From Actinokineospora iranica (GTDB taxonomy: Bacteria > Actinomycetota > Actinomycetes > Mycobacteriales > Pseudonocardiaceae): a stretch of DNA of 64,000 nt. Below, piece after piece: positions 50,570-58,795 of the stretch; the first letter of the stretch is position 1, and each line of letters opens with the position of its first letter. Under the pieces are notes generated by a model. The model was not told where the DNA came from. It did not search any database and worked only from the letters and a program-made list of their open reading frames with translations. A program made the translations under genes and the position numbers. Location of the stretch: assembly GCF_900101685.1 (NCBI RefSeq), contig NZ_FMZZ01000011.1, forward strand, positions 165,902 through 229,901, given 5' to 3'.

Positions 50570-52432
50570 GTGTGCGGAATCGTGGGTTATGTGGGCCACC
50601 GGCAGGCCCTTGACGTGGTCTTGGACGGCCTGCGCAGGCTGGAGTACCGGGGATACGACTCGGCGGGTGTCGCCGTGCTCGGCGGCGCGGACGGGTTGGC
50701 CGTCGAGCGCAAGGCGGGCCGGCTGGCGAACCTGGAGGCCCGGCTGGACGAGGTGGGCCGGGCCGGGTTCGCGGGCACCGCGGGCATGGGCCACACCCGG
50801 TGGGCCACGCACGGCGCCCCGGTCGACCGCAACTCCCACCCGCACCGCGACGGCACCGGCCGGGTCGCGGTCGTGCACAACGGCATCATCGAGAACTTCG
50901 CCGCGCTGCGCGCCGAGCTGGAGGCCGCTGGTGTCGAGTTCGCCAGCGACACCGACTCCGAGACCGCCGCGCACCTGGTCGCCCTGGCCTACGCCAGCGG
51001 GGAGACCGCCGGTGACCTCGCCGCCAGTGTCCGCGGTGTGTGCCGCCGGTTGGCGGGCGCGTTCACGCTGGTCGTCTCGCACGCTGATGAGCCGGACCTG
51101 ATCGTCGCCGCGCGCCGGTCGTCGCCGCTGGTGGTCGGGATCGGCGACGGTGAGACGTTCGTCGCCTCCGATGTGGCCGCGTTCATCGAGCACACCCGCG
51201 AGGCCGTCGAGCTCGGCCAGGACCAGTTGGTGACGATCACCCGCGAGGGCTACGAGGTGGTCGACTTCGACGGCGGGACCGCGCGGGTCAAGCCGTTCAC
51301 CGTCGACTGGGACCTGTCCGCCGCCGAGAAGGGCGGCCACGAGTACTTCATGCTCAAGGAGATCGAGGAGCAGCCTGCCGCCCTCGAGAACACGCTGCGC
51401 GGGCACTTCACCGACGGGCGGATCGTGCTCGACGAGCAGCGCATCGCCGAGCAGGACCTGCGCGAGGTCGACAAGGTGTTCGTGGTGGCCTGCGGGTCGG
51501 CCTACCACTCCGGCCTGGTCGCCAAGTACGCCATCGAGCACTGGACGCGGCTGCCCGTCGAGGTGGAGCTGGCCTCGGAGTTCCGCTACCGCGACCCGGT
51601 GCTCGACCGGGACACCCTGGTCGTGGCGGTGTCCCAGTCCGGTGAGACCGCCGACACCCTGGAGGCCGTGCGGCACGCGCGCGGGCAGAGGGCGCGGGTG
51701 CTGGCGGTGTGCAACACCAACGGCGCGCAGATTCCGCGCGAGTCCGACGCGGTGCTCTACACCCACGCGGGCCCGGAGATCGGCGTCGCGTCCACCAAGG
51801 CGTTCCTGGCGCAGATCGCGGCGAACTTCCTGGTCGGGCTGGCCCTGGCGCAGGCGCGCGGCACCAAGTACCCCGACGAGGTGGCCCGCGAGTTCCACGA
51901 GCTGTGCGCGATGCCCGACGCGGTCCGCAAGGTGCTCGGCACCAACGACCAGGTGCGGGCGCTGGGGCGGGAGGTGGCGGACGCGAAGGCGGTGCTGTTC
52001 CTGGGCAGGCACGTCGGCTACCCGGTGGCGCTGGAGGGCGCGCTCAAGCTCAAGGAACTGGCGTACATGCACGCCGAGGGGTTCGCCGCAGGCGAGCTCA
52101 AGCACGGGCCGATCGCGCTGATCGAGCCCGGGCTGCCGGTCGTGGTGGTGATGCCGTCGCCGAAGGGGCGGGCGGTGCTGCACTCGAAGCTGGTGTCCAA
52201 CATCAGCGAGATCCAGGCGCGCGGCGCGCGGACCATCGTGATCGCGGAAGAGGGCGACGAGACGGTGCTTCCGTTCGCGGACACGCTGATCACGGTGCCC
52301 GCGGTGCCGACGCTGCTGCAGCCGCTGGTGTCGACGGTGCCGCTGCAGGTGCTGGCCGCCGAGATCGCCCGCGCCCGCGGGTACGACGTGGACAAGCCGC
52401 GCAACCTCGCGAAGTCCGTCACGGTCGAATAG
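50570..52432 (+). CDS. glmS: Glutamine-fructose-6-phosphate aminotransferase
   Basis: A 620-residue GlmS, making glucosamine-6-phosphate from fructose-6-phosphate and glutamine. The GTG at 50570 places the catalytic Cys at position 2 (MCGIVGYVGHRQA). The glutaminase domain also has GMGHTRWATHG and HNGIIENF. Two SIS domains follow, with VACGSAYHSGL, SQSGETADTLEA, the GAEIGVASTKAF-type loop and the C-terminal PRNLAKSVTVE. It supplies the substrate for GlmM encoded upstream. Confidence 0.98.
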   Translation: MCGIVGYVGHRQALDVVLDGLRRLEYRGYDSAGVAVLGGADGLAVERKAGRLANLEARLDEVGRAGFAGTAGMGHTRWATHGAPVDRNSHPHRDGTGRVAVVHNGIIENFAALRAELEAAGVEFASDTDSETAAHLVALAYASGETAGDLAASVRGVCRRLAGAFTLVVSHADEPDLIVAARRSSPLVVGIGDGETFVASDVAAFIEHTREAVELGQDQLVTITREGYEVVDFDGGTARVKPFTVDWDLSAAEKGGHEYFMLKEIEEQPAALENTLRGHFTDGRIVLDEQRIAEQDLREVDKVFVVACGSAYHSGLVAKYAIEHWTRLPVEVELASEFRYRDPVLDRDTLVVAVSQSGETADTLEAVRHARGQRARVLAVCNTNGAQIPRESDAVLYTHAGPEIGVASTKAFLAQIAANFLVGLALAQARGTKYPDEVAREFHELCAMPDAVRKVLGTNDQVRALGREVADAKAVLFLGRHVGYPVALEGALKLKELAYMHAEGFAAGELKHGPIALIEPGLPVVVVMPSPKGRAVLHSKLVSNISEIQARGARTIVIAEEGDETVLPFADTLITVPAVPTLLQPLVSTVPLQVLAAEIARARGYDVDKPRNLAKSVTVE

Positions 52433-52447
52433 TCGAGTAGGAGCCGA

Positions 52448-53878
52448 ATGCGCGACGTCTGGACCACCGGCCATGTTCGGGCGGCCGAGGAGCGGGTCCT
52501 GGCCAGAACCGCGCCGGGCGCCCTGATGCGCCGGGCCGCCTACGGGGTCGCCGCGCGGACGGCCGCGCTGCTGGCCGAGCGCACGGGCGGGGTCGCGGGC
52601 AGACGGGTCGTGCTGCTGGTCGGCGCGGGCAACAACGGCGGCGACGCGCTGTGGGCCGGGGCGTTCCTGCGCAAGCGGTCGGTGGGCGTCACCGCGGTGC
52701 TGCTCGCCCCGGACCGCGCGCACGCCGAGGGCTTGGCCGCGCTGCGGCGGGCGGGTGGCCGGGTCGGCGCGCCGGAGGACGTGGACTTCGCCGACCTGGT
52801 GGTCGACGGGATCGTCGGGCTGTCCGCGCGCGGGCCGCTGCGGCCGGACGCGGCGGCGGTGGTCGCCCGGGTGCGGGCTCCGGTCGTCTCCGTCGACCTG
52901 CCCAGCGGGGTCGACCCGGACACCGGCGCGGTCGACGGGCCCGCGGTGACCGCGGACGTCACGGTCACCTTCGGCGCGTACAAGCCGGTGCACTTCCTGG
53001 CCGGGGCGCGGTGCGGCGATGTGCACCTGGTCGACCTCGGCCTGGAGCTGGCCGACCCGGACTTCCGGGTGCTCGACCGGGCGGACGTGGCGCGCGTGTG
53101 GCCGGTGCCGGGGGCCGAAGACGACAAGTACACCCAGGGCGTGGTCGGGATCGCGGCCGGGTCGGAGACCTATCCCGGCGCTGCCGTGCTCGCGGTGGGC
53201 GCCGCGGTGCAGGCGACCTCCGGGCTCACCCGGTACGCGGGGGCGGCGGCGGAAGAGGTGCGCAGGCGCTGGCCCGAGGTGATCACGACCGGGTCGGTCG
53301 GCGACGCCGGCCGGGTGCAGGCGTGGGTGGCCGGGCCGGGGCTGGGCACCGGGAAGGCGTCCCGGGACGTGCTCAGGTATGTGTTCGAGTCGGGCGTCGC
53401 GTCCTGTGTGGACGCTGACGGCATCACCCTGCTCGCTACGCACCCCGATTTGTGGGACGCCCGCGACCCGGACGCGCCGGTCGTGCTGACCCCGCACGCC
53501 CGGGAGTTCGCCCGGATCGCCGAGCCGCTGGGGATCACGCTGGGCGCCGACCGGGTCGCCGCGGCCGTCGCGCTGGCCGCGAAGGTCGACGCGACCGTGC
53601 TGCTCAAGGGGCACGCCACCGTCGTCGCCGCGCCGGACGGGCGGGTGCTGGTGAACCCGGCCCGCTCGCACTGGCTGGCCACCGCCGGCTCCGGCGACGT
53701 GCTGTCCGGGCTGATCGGCGCGCTGCTCGCGGCCGGACTCGACCCGCTGCTCGCCGCGGGCTGCGCGGCCTGGCTGCACGTCCGCGCGGGTGATTTGGCC
53801 GCGCGGGGCGCGCCGACGCCAGCGTCGGCGATCGTGTCGGCGCTGCCTTCGGCTATCCGGGCGGTTCTCCATGGCTGA
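52448..53878 (+). CDS. nnrD: Bifunctional NAD(P)H-hydrate epimerase/dehydratase
   Basis: A 476-residue Nnr protein repairing hydrated NAD(P)H. The N-terminal YjeF/NnrE epimerase domain has LLVGAGNNGGDALW and VSVDLPSGVDPDTG. The C-terminal ribokinase-like dehydratase has YTQGVVGIAAGSETYPGAAVL, VLTPHAREFARI, KGHATVVAAPDG and the catalytic TAGSGDVLSGLIGALLA. It lies between glmS and alr, as in other actinobacteria. The stop overlaps the alr ATG by 8 bases. Confidence 0.95.
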   Translation: MRDVWTTGHVRAAEERVLARTAPGALMRRAAYGVAARTAALLAERTGGVAGRRVVLLVGAGNNGGDALWAGAFLRKRSVGVTAVLLAPDRAHAEGLAALRRAGGRVGAPEDVDFADLVVDGIVGLSARGPLRPDAAAVVARVRAPVVSVDLPSGVDPDTGAVDGPAVTADVTVTFGAYKPVHFLAGARCGDVHLVDLGLELADPDFRVLDRADVARVWPVPGAEDDKYTQGVVGIAAGSETYPGAAVLAVGAAVQATSGLTRYAGAAAEEVRRRWPEVITTGSVGDAGRVQAWVAGPGLGTGKASRDVLRYVFESGVASCVDADGITLLATHPDLWDARDPDAPVVLTPHAREFARIAEPLGITLGADRVAAAVALAAKVDATVLLKGHATVVAAPDGRVLVNPARSHWLATAGSGDVLSGLIGALLAAGLDPLLAAGCAAWLHVRAGDLAARGAPTPASAIVSALPSAIRAVLHG

Positions 53879-54965
53879 CGCGCTGCCGCCGCGCGCCGAG
53901 GTGGTGATCGATCTCGACCGCGTCCGGCACAACGTCGCGCTGCTCGCCGCCCGCGCGCCCGGGATCGACGCGATGGCGGTGGTGAAGGCCGACGCCTACG
54001 GCCACGGCGCGGTTCCGGTCGCGCGGGCGGCGCTGTCCGCAGGGGCGACCTGGCTCGGGTCGTGCTCGCTCGGTGAGGCGCTTGCGTTGCGTTCAGCGGG
54101 AATCACCGCGCCCATCCTGTCCTGGTTGGACGTTGCCGGGGCCGACCTGGGGGCGGCGGTCGACGCGGGCGTGGACCTCGGTGTGTCCTCTGTGGACCAG
54201 TTGCGCGGGCTGTTCGGCGCGCGGGTGCACCTGAAGATCGACACCGGGTTGAGCCGCAACGGGTGCCCGCCCGAGCTGTGGCCCGAGTTGGTGCGGGCGG
54301 CCCTGGACTCGGACAACGAGGTGTACGCGATCTGGTCGCACCTGGCGTGCGCGGACGAGCCGGGGCGCGAGTCGGTCGACCGGCAGGCGAAGCGGTTCGC
54401 CGCGGCGTACGAGGTCGCGGTGGCGGCCGGGGCGCGGCCACGCAGGCACCTGGCGAACTCCGCGGCCACCCTGAACCGGCCGGACCTGCACTTCGACATG
54501 GTGCGCTTCGGCATCGCGATGTACGGGCTGAATCCGCTGCCGCAGCCCGAAGACCTGCGGCCGGTGATGACGTTCCGCTCGTCGGTCGCGCTGACCAAGC
54601 GGATTCCGGCGGGCGAGTCCGTCTCCTATGGACAGACGTGGACCGCCGGCCGGGACACGAACCTGGCGCTGGTGCCGGTCGGATACGGCGACGGGGTTCC
54701 CCGGTCGCTGTCGGACCGGATGGACGTGTGGCTGGCGGGCAAGCGGCGGCCCATCCGCGGCCGGGTGTGCATGGACCAGATCGTGGTCGACTGCGGCGAC
54801 GACCCGGTTTTCCCCGGCGCGGAAGTGATCCTGTTCGGCTCCGGCGAGCGCGGCGAGCCGACCGCGCGGGAGTGGGCCGACACGACCGGAACCATCGACT
54901 ACGAGATCGTCACCGGGATGTGCAGGCCGCGAGTCGTCCGCCGCTATCTGGGCGCGGACTCGTGA
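53871..54965 (+). CDS. alr: Alanine racemase
   Basis: A 364-residue PLP-dependent racemase making D-alanine for peptidoglycan. The PLP lysine lies in MAVVKADAYGHGAV. HLKIDTGLSRNGCPP and the HLANSAATLNRP segment follow, and the catalytic Tyr region is YGDGVPRSLSDRMDVW with RGRVCMDQIVVDCG. The ATG at 53871 fits the family start (MADALPPRAEVVIDLDRVRHNV). The stop overlaps the next gene's GTG. Confidence 0.96.
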   Translation: MADALPPRAEVVIDLDRVRHNVALLAARAPGIDAMAVVKADAYGHGAVPVARAALSAGATWLGSCSLGEALALRSAGITAPILSWLDVAGADLGAAVDAGVDLGVSSVDQLRGLFGARVHLKIDTGLSRNGCPPELWPELVRAALDSDNEVYAIWSHLACADEPGRESVDRQAKRFAAAYEVAVAAGARPRRHLANSAATLNRPDLHFDMVRFGIAMYGLNPLPQPEDLRPVMTFRSSVALTKRIPAGESVSYGQTWTAGRDTNLALVPVGYGDGVPRSLSDRMDVWLAGKRRPIRGRVCMDQIVVDCGDDPVFPGAEVILFGSGERGEPTAREWADTTGTIDYEIVTGMCRPRVVRRYLGADS

Positions 54966-56044
54966 ACCGGCTCGGCAAGGTCATCGCAGCCGCGGCGGGT
55001 GTCGCCGCGGTGGGCGGCGCGGCGCTGGCCGTGCGCGAGGTCAGCAGGCGCAGGCCCGACGACCCGTACGCCGACGAGCCGCTGGGCCAGTTGCCGCCGA
55101 CCCGCACCAGCACGGTCGCCGCCGCGGACGGGACCGCGTTGTCCGTCGAGGAAATCGACCCCGAGGACGGCGGAAAGCCTGACCTGACCGCGGTTCTGGT
55201 GCACGGATTCGCGGTGAGCAGGCTCTCCTGGCACTTCCAGCGCCGCGATCTGGCTCGGCTGACCGATCCCCGGGTGCGCCTGGTGCTCTACGACCACCGC
55301 AGCCATGGGCGCTCCGGGCGGGCCGATATCACCACCAGTTCCATCGATCAGCTCGCTGGCGACTTGGACGAGGTCGTCCGCGCGGTCGCCCCGGACGGCC
55401 CGCTGGTCCTCATTGGACACTCCATGGGCGGCATGGTCGTCATGGGGCTGGCGGAGCGGAACCCCGAGCTGTTCGCCGAACGCGTGCGCGGCGTCGCGCT
55501 GATCGGCACCTCCGCGGGCGAGGTCGGCAAGCGCGGACTGCCCAGGCCGCTGCTGTCCAAGCACAATCCGGTCACCCGCCTGGTCGGCCAGCTCGCCGAA
55601 TGGCAGCCCGGCCTGGTCGAGCTGATCCGCGCCGCGGCGGGACAGCTCACCCGGCAGGCGGTGCGCGGCATCGGTTTCGGCTCCACCGGGATCAGCCCGA
55701 GCCTGGTCGACTTCCTGGTCGACATGCTCAATGTGACGCCGGTGCGGGTGCTGGCCGACTTCATCGAGACTCTGGGCGACCACAACCGCTACGCGGCCCT
55801 GGCAGGCCTCAAGCACAGCCACGTGCTGGTGCTCAGCGGCGACGAAGACCTGATGACCCCGTTCTCCCACGCGGAACGGATCAACGCCGAACTTCCCGAC
55901 GCGCACCTGGTCCGGGCGCGCGGCGCGGGACACATGGTGATGTTGGAGCAGCCGGACCTGGTCACCGAGCACCTGGCGACCCTGCTCCGCGAATGCGCCC
56001 GCGGCCTCGGCTCGGGCCGGAAAAGGTGGTGGCGACGTGCCTGA
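54962..56044 (+). CDS. Alpha/beta hydrolase with N-terminal membrane anchor
   Basis: A 360-residue hydrolase. A hydrophobic N-terminus (VIAAAAGVAAVGGAALAV) probably anchors or exports it. The catalytic Ser is in LIGHSMGGMVV, the oxyanion region in VHGFAVSRLSW, the acid in SGDEDLMTP and the His in GAGHMVMLEQP. It overlaps alr and tsaE by a few bases in an alr-hydrolase-tsaE series seen in M. tuberculosis relatives. The substrate is unknown; lipid or ester hydrolysis is plausible. Confidence 0.88.
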   Translation: MNRLGKVIAAAAGVAAVGGAALAVREVSRRRPDDPYADEPLGQLPPTRTSTVAAADGTALSVEEIDPEDGGKPDLTAVLVHGFAVSRLSWHFQRRDLARLTDPRVRLVLYDHRSHGRSGRADITTSSIDQLAGDLDEVVRAVAPDGPLVLIGHSMGGMVVMGLAERNPELFAERVRGVALIGTSAGEVGKRGLPRPLLSKHNPVTRLVGQLAEWQPGLVELIRAAAGQLTRQAVRGIGFGSTGISPSLVDFLVDMLNVTPVRVLADFIETLGDHNRYAALAGLKHSHVLVLSGDEDLMTPFSHAERINAELPDAHLVRARGAGHMVMLEQPDLVTEHLATLLRECARGLGSGRKRWWRRA

Positions 56045-56519
56045 GCCGGTGACTCTCGTGACGGCAGAGGACACCCTGGAATTCGGCCGGAAACTCGGCG
56101 AGACGCTGCGGGCGGGGGACCTGGTGCTGCTCGCCGGTCCGCTCGGGGCGGGGAAAACGGTGGTGGCCAAGGGGATCGCGGCTGGGCTGGGGGTCCAGGG
56201 GCGGGTCAGCAGTCCGACGTTCATCATCGCCCGGGAGCATCAGGCTGGGGAACGCGGGATTCCGCTGGTTCATGTGGACGCTTACCGGCTGGGTGGGGAT
56301 CTGACTGAGCTGGACGACCTGGATCTGGACACGGAGCTGGTGGAGTCGGTCGTGGTGGTGGAGTGGGGGGAAGGGGCCGCTGAGCGGCTGTCGGCCGATC
56401 ACCTGCTGATCCGGCTGGATCGTCGGCCGGATGACGCGCGGTTGGCGATTCTGGAGCCGCACGGGTCTTGGGTCGACCGCCTTGCTCGCGCGGGCTTTTG
56501 TGGTTGCGTCGCAGGCTAG
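56037..56519 (+). CDS. tsaE: tRNA t6A biosynthesis ATPase TsaE
   Basis: A 160-residue TsaE, the P-loop ATPase that drives the TsaB-TsaD complex in making threonylcarbamoyl-adenosine at tRNA position 37. The Walker A is GPLGAGKTVVAKGI; SPTFIIAREH, HVDAYRLGG and VVVVEWGEGAAERL are family motifs. The GTG start overlaps the hydrolase stop. tsaB-rimI-tsaD lie 4.5 kb downstream, separated by inserted genes. Confidence 0.95.
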   Translation: MPEPVTLVTAEDTLEFGRKLGETLRAGDLVLLAGPLGAGKTVVAKGIAAGLGVQGRVSSPTFIIAREHQAGERGIPLVHVDAYRLGGDLTELDDLDLDTELVESVVVVEWGEGAAERLSADHLLIRLDRRPDDARLAILEPHGSWVDRLARAGFCGCVAG

Positions 56520-56522
56520 GCT
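56517..56522 (+). promoter_or_regulatory. -10 box for a leaderless HAD gene transcript
   Basis: TAGGCT overlaps the tsaE stop and is followed by 6 bases and the ATG at 56529, a leaderless arrangement without a Shine-Dalgarno. Confidence 0.4.
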
Positions 56523-56528
56523 TCGGTC

Positions 56529-57227
56529 ATGCGCGCGGTGATCTTCGACTGGGGTGGCACGCTCACCCCCTGGGTGACCATGGACCATCTGGCGGCTTGG
56601 CGCGCCTTCGCCGATGTGCTGCACCCCTCCGACCCGGATCAGGCTGCCTTGGTCGCCGACGCGGTGCTGACCGCGGAGACCGCCGCCTGGGCGCGGGCCA
56701 AGACGCGTCACACCGCGTTCACCATCGCTCAGGTGCTGGAAACCGCGGGCGCGCCAGCCGATGAAGCCGCTTTGGCGGCGTTTCGGCGGTATTGGGATCG
56801 GGCTACGCCCACTGATCCTGAGGTTGCTCCTATGCTGGCTGATCTCAAGGACCGGGGTCTGCGGACCGGGATCTTGTCGTCGACGGCTTGGCCTGCTGCT
56901 TGGCATGAAGAAGTCCTGCATCGGGACGGGGTTCGCGACCTGTTCGATGCGCGGGTGTGGAGTAGCGATTTGGACTACACCAAGCCGCATCGGGCTGCTT
57001 TTGAGGCCGCTATGCGGGCTGTGGGTGTGGAGAATCCGGCTGACTGCGTTTATGTTGGCGATCGGCCCTACGACGATATCAGCGGTGCCAAGGCGGCTGG
57101 TATGCGGGCGGTTTTCATCCCGCACAGCGATATCCCGCCTGCGCAACAGGTTCCGGTTGATGTGGAGCCGGATGCTGTGGTGCAGCGGTTGTCTGAGCTG
57201 CCAGCTGTGCTGGATGGGTGGCGCTGA
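56529..57227 (+). CDS. HAD-superfamily hydrolase
   Basis: A 232-residue phosphatase-type protein. Motif I is IFDWGGTLTPW with the nucleophile Asp. Motif II lies around GILSSTAW, the motif III Lys in DYTKPHRAAFEAAM, and motif IV in YVGDRPYDDISGAKAAGM. Gly replaces the second Asp of motif I, a variant common in this subgroup. The cap between motifs I and II is helical. The substrate is unknown. It is the first gene of the segment that separates tsaE from tsaB. Confidence 0.9.
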   Translation: MRAVIFDWGGTLTPWVTMDHLAAWRAFADVLHPSDPDQAALVADAVLTAETAAWARAKTRHTAFTIAQVLETAGAPADEAALAAFRRYWDRATPTDPEVAPMLADLKDRGLRTGILSSTAWPAAWHEEVLHRDGVRDLFDARVWSSDLDYTKPHRAAFEAAMRAVGVENPADCVYVGDRPYDDISGAKAAGMRAVFIPHSDIPPAQQVPVDVEPDAVVQRLSELPAVLDGWR

Positions 57228-57272
57228 TTCGGTTTTGACGCGCCTGTTTGGGCTTGCCTGTTGGGTGTGCCT

Positions 57273-57414
57273 GTTTGGGTGGTTTGCCTTGATTTGGGGC
57301 CCCTCGAAATGGGCCTGCGCGGGTTAAAAGGCGGGCGAAGGAACCCCACCCGCGCCGCGAGTTTAGGCCCATTTCCCCCAAATCAAGGCAAACCACCCAA
57401 ACCGGCGGTTGGGT
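57273..57414 (-). repeat. Palindromic structured element, copy 3 (divergent, minus strand)
   Basis: The outer stem pairs 57273-57299 with 57376-57402 (27 of 27 bp). The middle stem pairs 57307-57316 with 57365-57374 (10 of 10). The inner stem pairs 57317-57324 with 57348-57355 (8 of 8). Read on the minus strand, the loops match copies 1 and 2 (CCTAAACTCGC, CCCGCCTTTT, AGGGGCCCC), while every stem has a different sequence. A further arm at 57407-57414 can pair with 57395-57403, competing with the outer stem. It follows the minus-strand carboxyltransferase gene. Confidence 0.7.
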
Positions 57415-57440
57415 TCTGCCCCTCGCCTTTGTGGTGGGAT

Positions 57441-57466
57441 TTTGCGTGCGTGCGTGCGTGCGTGTT
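57441..57466. repeat. TGCG tetranucleotide microsatellite
   Basis: Five tandem TGCG units lie just past the stop of the minus-strand carboxyltransferase gene. It looks like a slippage-prone simple repeat with no other evident role. Confidence 0.7.
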
Positions 57467-57469
57467 TGG

Positions 57470-58795
57470 TTAGGGCGAGGCGATGCCTCTGACGACTCCG
57501 AGTTCGACCAGGTCTTCTGGGCGTAGGCGGAGCTGTTCTGCGGTCGCGGGTACTTGTTCTGGTGGGCGTTTGAGGATGGCTGCGCTGAGTTCTGGGGCTA
57601 TGACTGAGAAGTAGGCGTCTGGGGTTATCCAGGTGCGGTCGGGGGCCGCCAGGGCCAGTGCGCCGCCGGAGCCGCCTTCTCCGATCACCAGGGTGGTTAT
57701 GGGGATTCGGGCTGCGGCGACCGTGCCGAACAGGTCGGCGATGGCGGGGCCTACGCCTGCGCGTTCGGCTGCCGCGTCGTTGGCTGCGCCGGGGGTGTCG
57801 ACGAGGGTTAGCACGGGGATGGCCAGGTGTTCTGCCAGGCGGATCAGGCGGGCCGCTGTGCGGAAGCCCGCGGGGGTGGTGGGGGTGCCCGCCTGGGCGG
57901 CGTAGGCGATGGCTCGCCTGCCGCGTAGGCCGATGCCGCAGAGCATTCCCGGGTCTACGCCGCCGGTGCGGTCGCCGGTGATGGGGCGGCGGAGGTCGAA
58001 GTAGTCGTCCAGGTACGCCTCGGCGTGGGGGCGGGTTGCTGCCCGGGCGCGGTGGACCGCGGACCAACCGTCCGTTGACGGGGTCGGTGAGCCTAGGGCG
58101 CGAGGCACGTCTGCGGGGTCCGCGGAGCCAGAATCGAGCAGGGTCAACCATTCCGCGATGACGTCGGTGAGGTCCCAGGGCTCGCACACCTCGTCCACGT
58201 GGCCGTGGGTGAACTGGCCTTCCGCTGTGTATGCCGGATCGTCGGCGTCGGTGGGTGGGCGGACGCGCCTGCCCGCGAAGCCGACCTGCGCGCCCGCGAC
58301 GCCGATGACCACGTCCGCGCCCGCGCCCAGTGACGCCCAAAGGCCGCCGGTCGTGGGGTCGCGCAGCACCGATATCTGGGGGACGCCCGCTTGGCGCAGC
58401 AGGGTCGAGTGTCGGGCTACGCGCTGCAACTGGCGCAGGGACAGCATTCCCTCCTGCATTCGGCTGCCGCCGGTCGCGATGAGTGAGACCAGGGGGGTGC
58501 GGGTTTCCCTTGCCCGGCTGAACGCGTGCTCTATGCGGTCGCCGGTCGCGGTTCCCACCGAGCCGCCGAGAAAGCGGAAGTCGAACGCGATCAGGACCGC
58601 GTCGACGCCGCCGATCCGGCCTTTCCCGCATACCACCGACTCGGTCTCGCCGGACCGTTCCTCGGCTCGGGCGCGCGCCTGGGCGTAGCCGTCCCAGTCG
58701 AGTGGGCCGTCGCCGTGGGCGCGACTGTCCACAGTGAACTCGTCGAAATCCGTCGTCACCTCGGCGATGACTTCGCGGGCGCCGCCGTCACGCAT
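57470..58795 (-). CDS. Fused AccD-AccA type carboxyltransferase
   Basis: A 441-residue biotin-dependent carboxyltransferase-like protein. The first half is AccD-like (AFDFRFLGGSVGTATGDRIEHAF, SLIATGGSRMQEGMLSLRQLQRVARHS, LRDPTTGGLWAS) but lacks the N-terminal zinc finger. The second half is AccA-like (VLTLVDTPGAANDAAAERAG, VIGEGGSGGALALAAPDRTW, SVIAPELSAAIL). Its ATG overlaps the MatB-like gene stop by 8 bases. A malonate or methylmalonate carboxyl-transfer role is inferred from that neighbour. Confidence 0.85.
   Translation of the reverse strand: MRDGGAREVIAEVTTDFDEFTVDSRAHGDGPLDWDGYAQARARAEERSGETESVVCGKGRIGGVDAVLIAFDFRFLGGSVGTATGDRIEHAFSRARETRTPLVSLIATGGSRMQEGMLSLRQLQRVARHSTLLRQAGVPQISVLRDPTTGGLWASLGAGADVVIGVAGAQVGFAGRRVRPPTDADDPAYTAEGQFTHGHVDEVCEPWDLTDVIAEWLTLLDSGSADPADVPRALGSPTPSTDGWSAVHRARAATRPHAEAYLDDYFDLRRPITGDRTGGVDPGMLCGIGLRGRRAIAYAAQAGTPTTPAGFRTAARLIRLAEHLAIPVLTLVDTPGAANDAAAERAGVGPAIADLFGTVAAARIPITTLVIGEGGSGGALALAAPDRTWITPDAYFSVIAPELSAAILKRPPEQVPATAEQLRLRPEDLVELGVVRGIASP

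Noticed and set aside
49649..53932. A very long minus-strand frame across glmS and nnrD
   Set aside because: It is a shadow of conserved plus-strand genes, has low-complexity composition and matches nothing.
56529..57227. Loss of activity in the HAD protein because Gly replaces the second motif I Asp
   Set aside because: DxGGT/V variants are common in this HAD subgroup, and the remaining motifs are intact.
57441..57466. TGCG repeat as a phase-variation switch for the carboxyltransferase
   Set aside because: It lies just beyond the stop codon of that gene, outside the coding and promoter regions.
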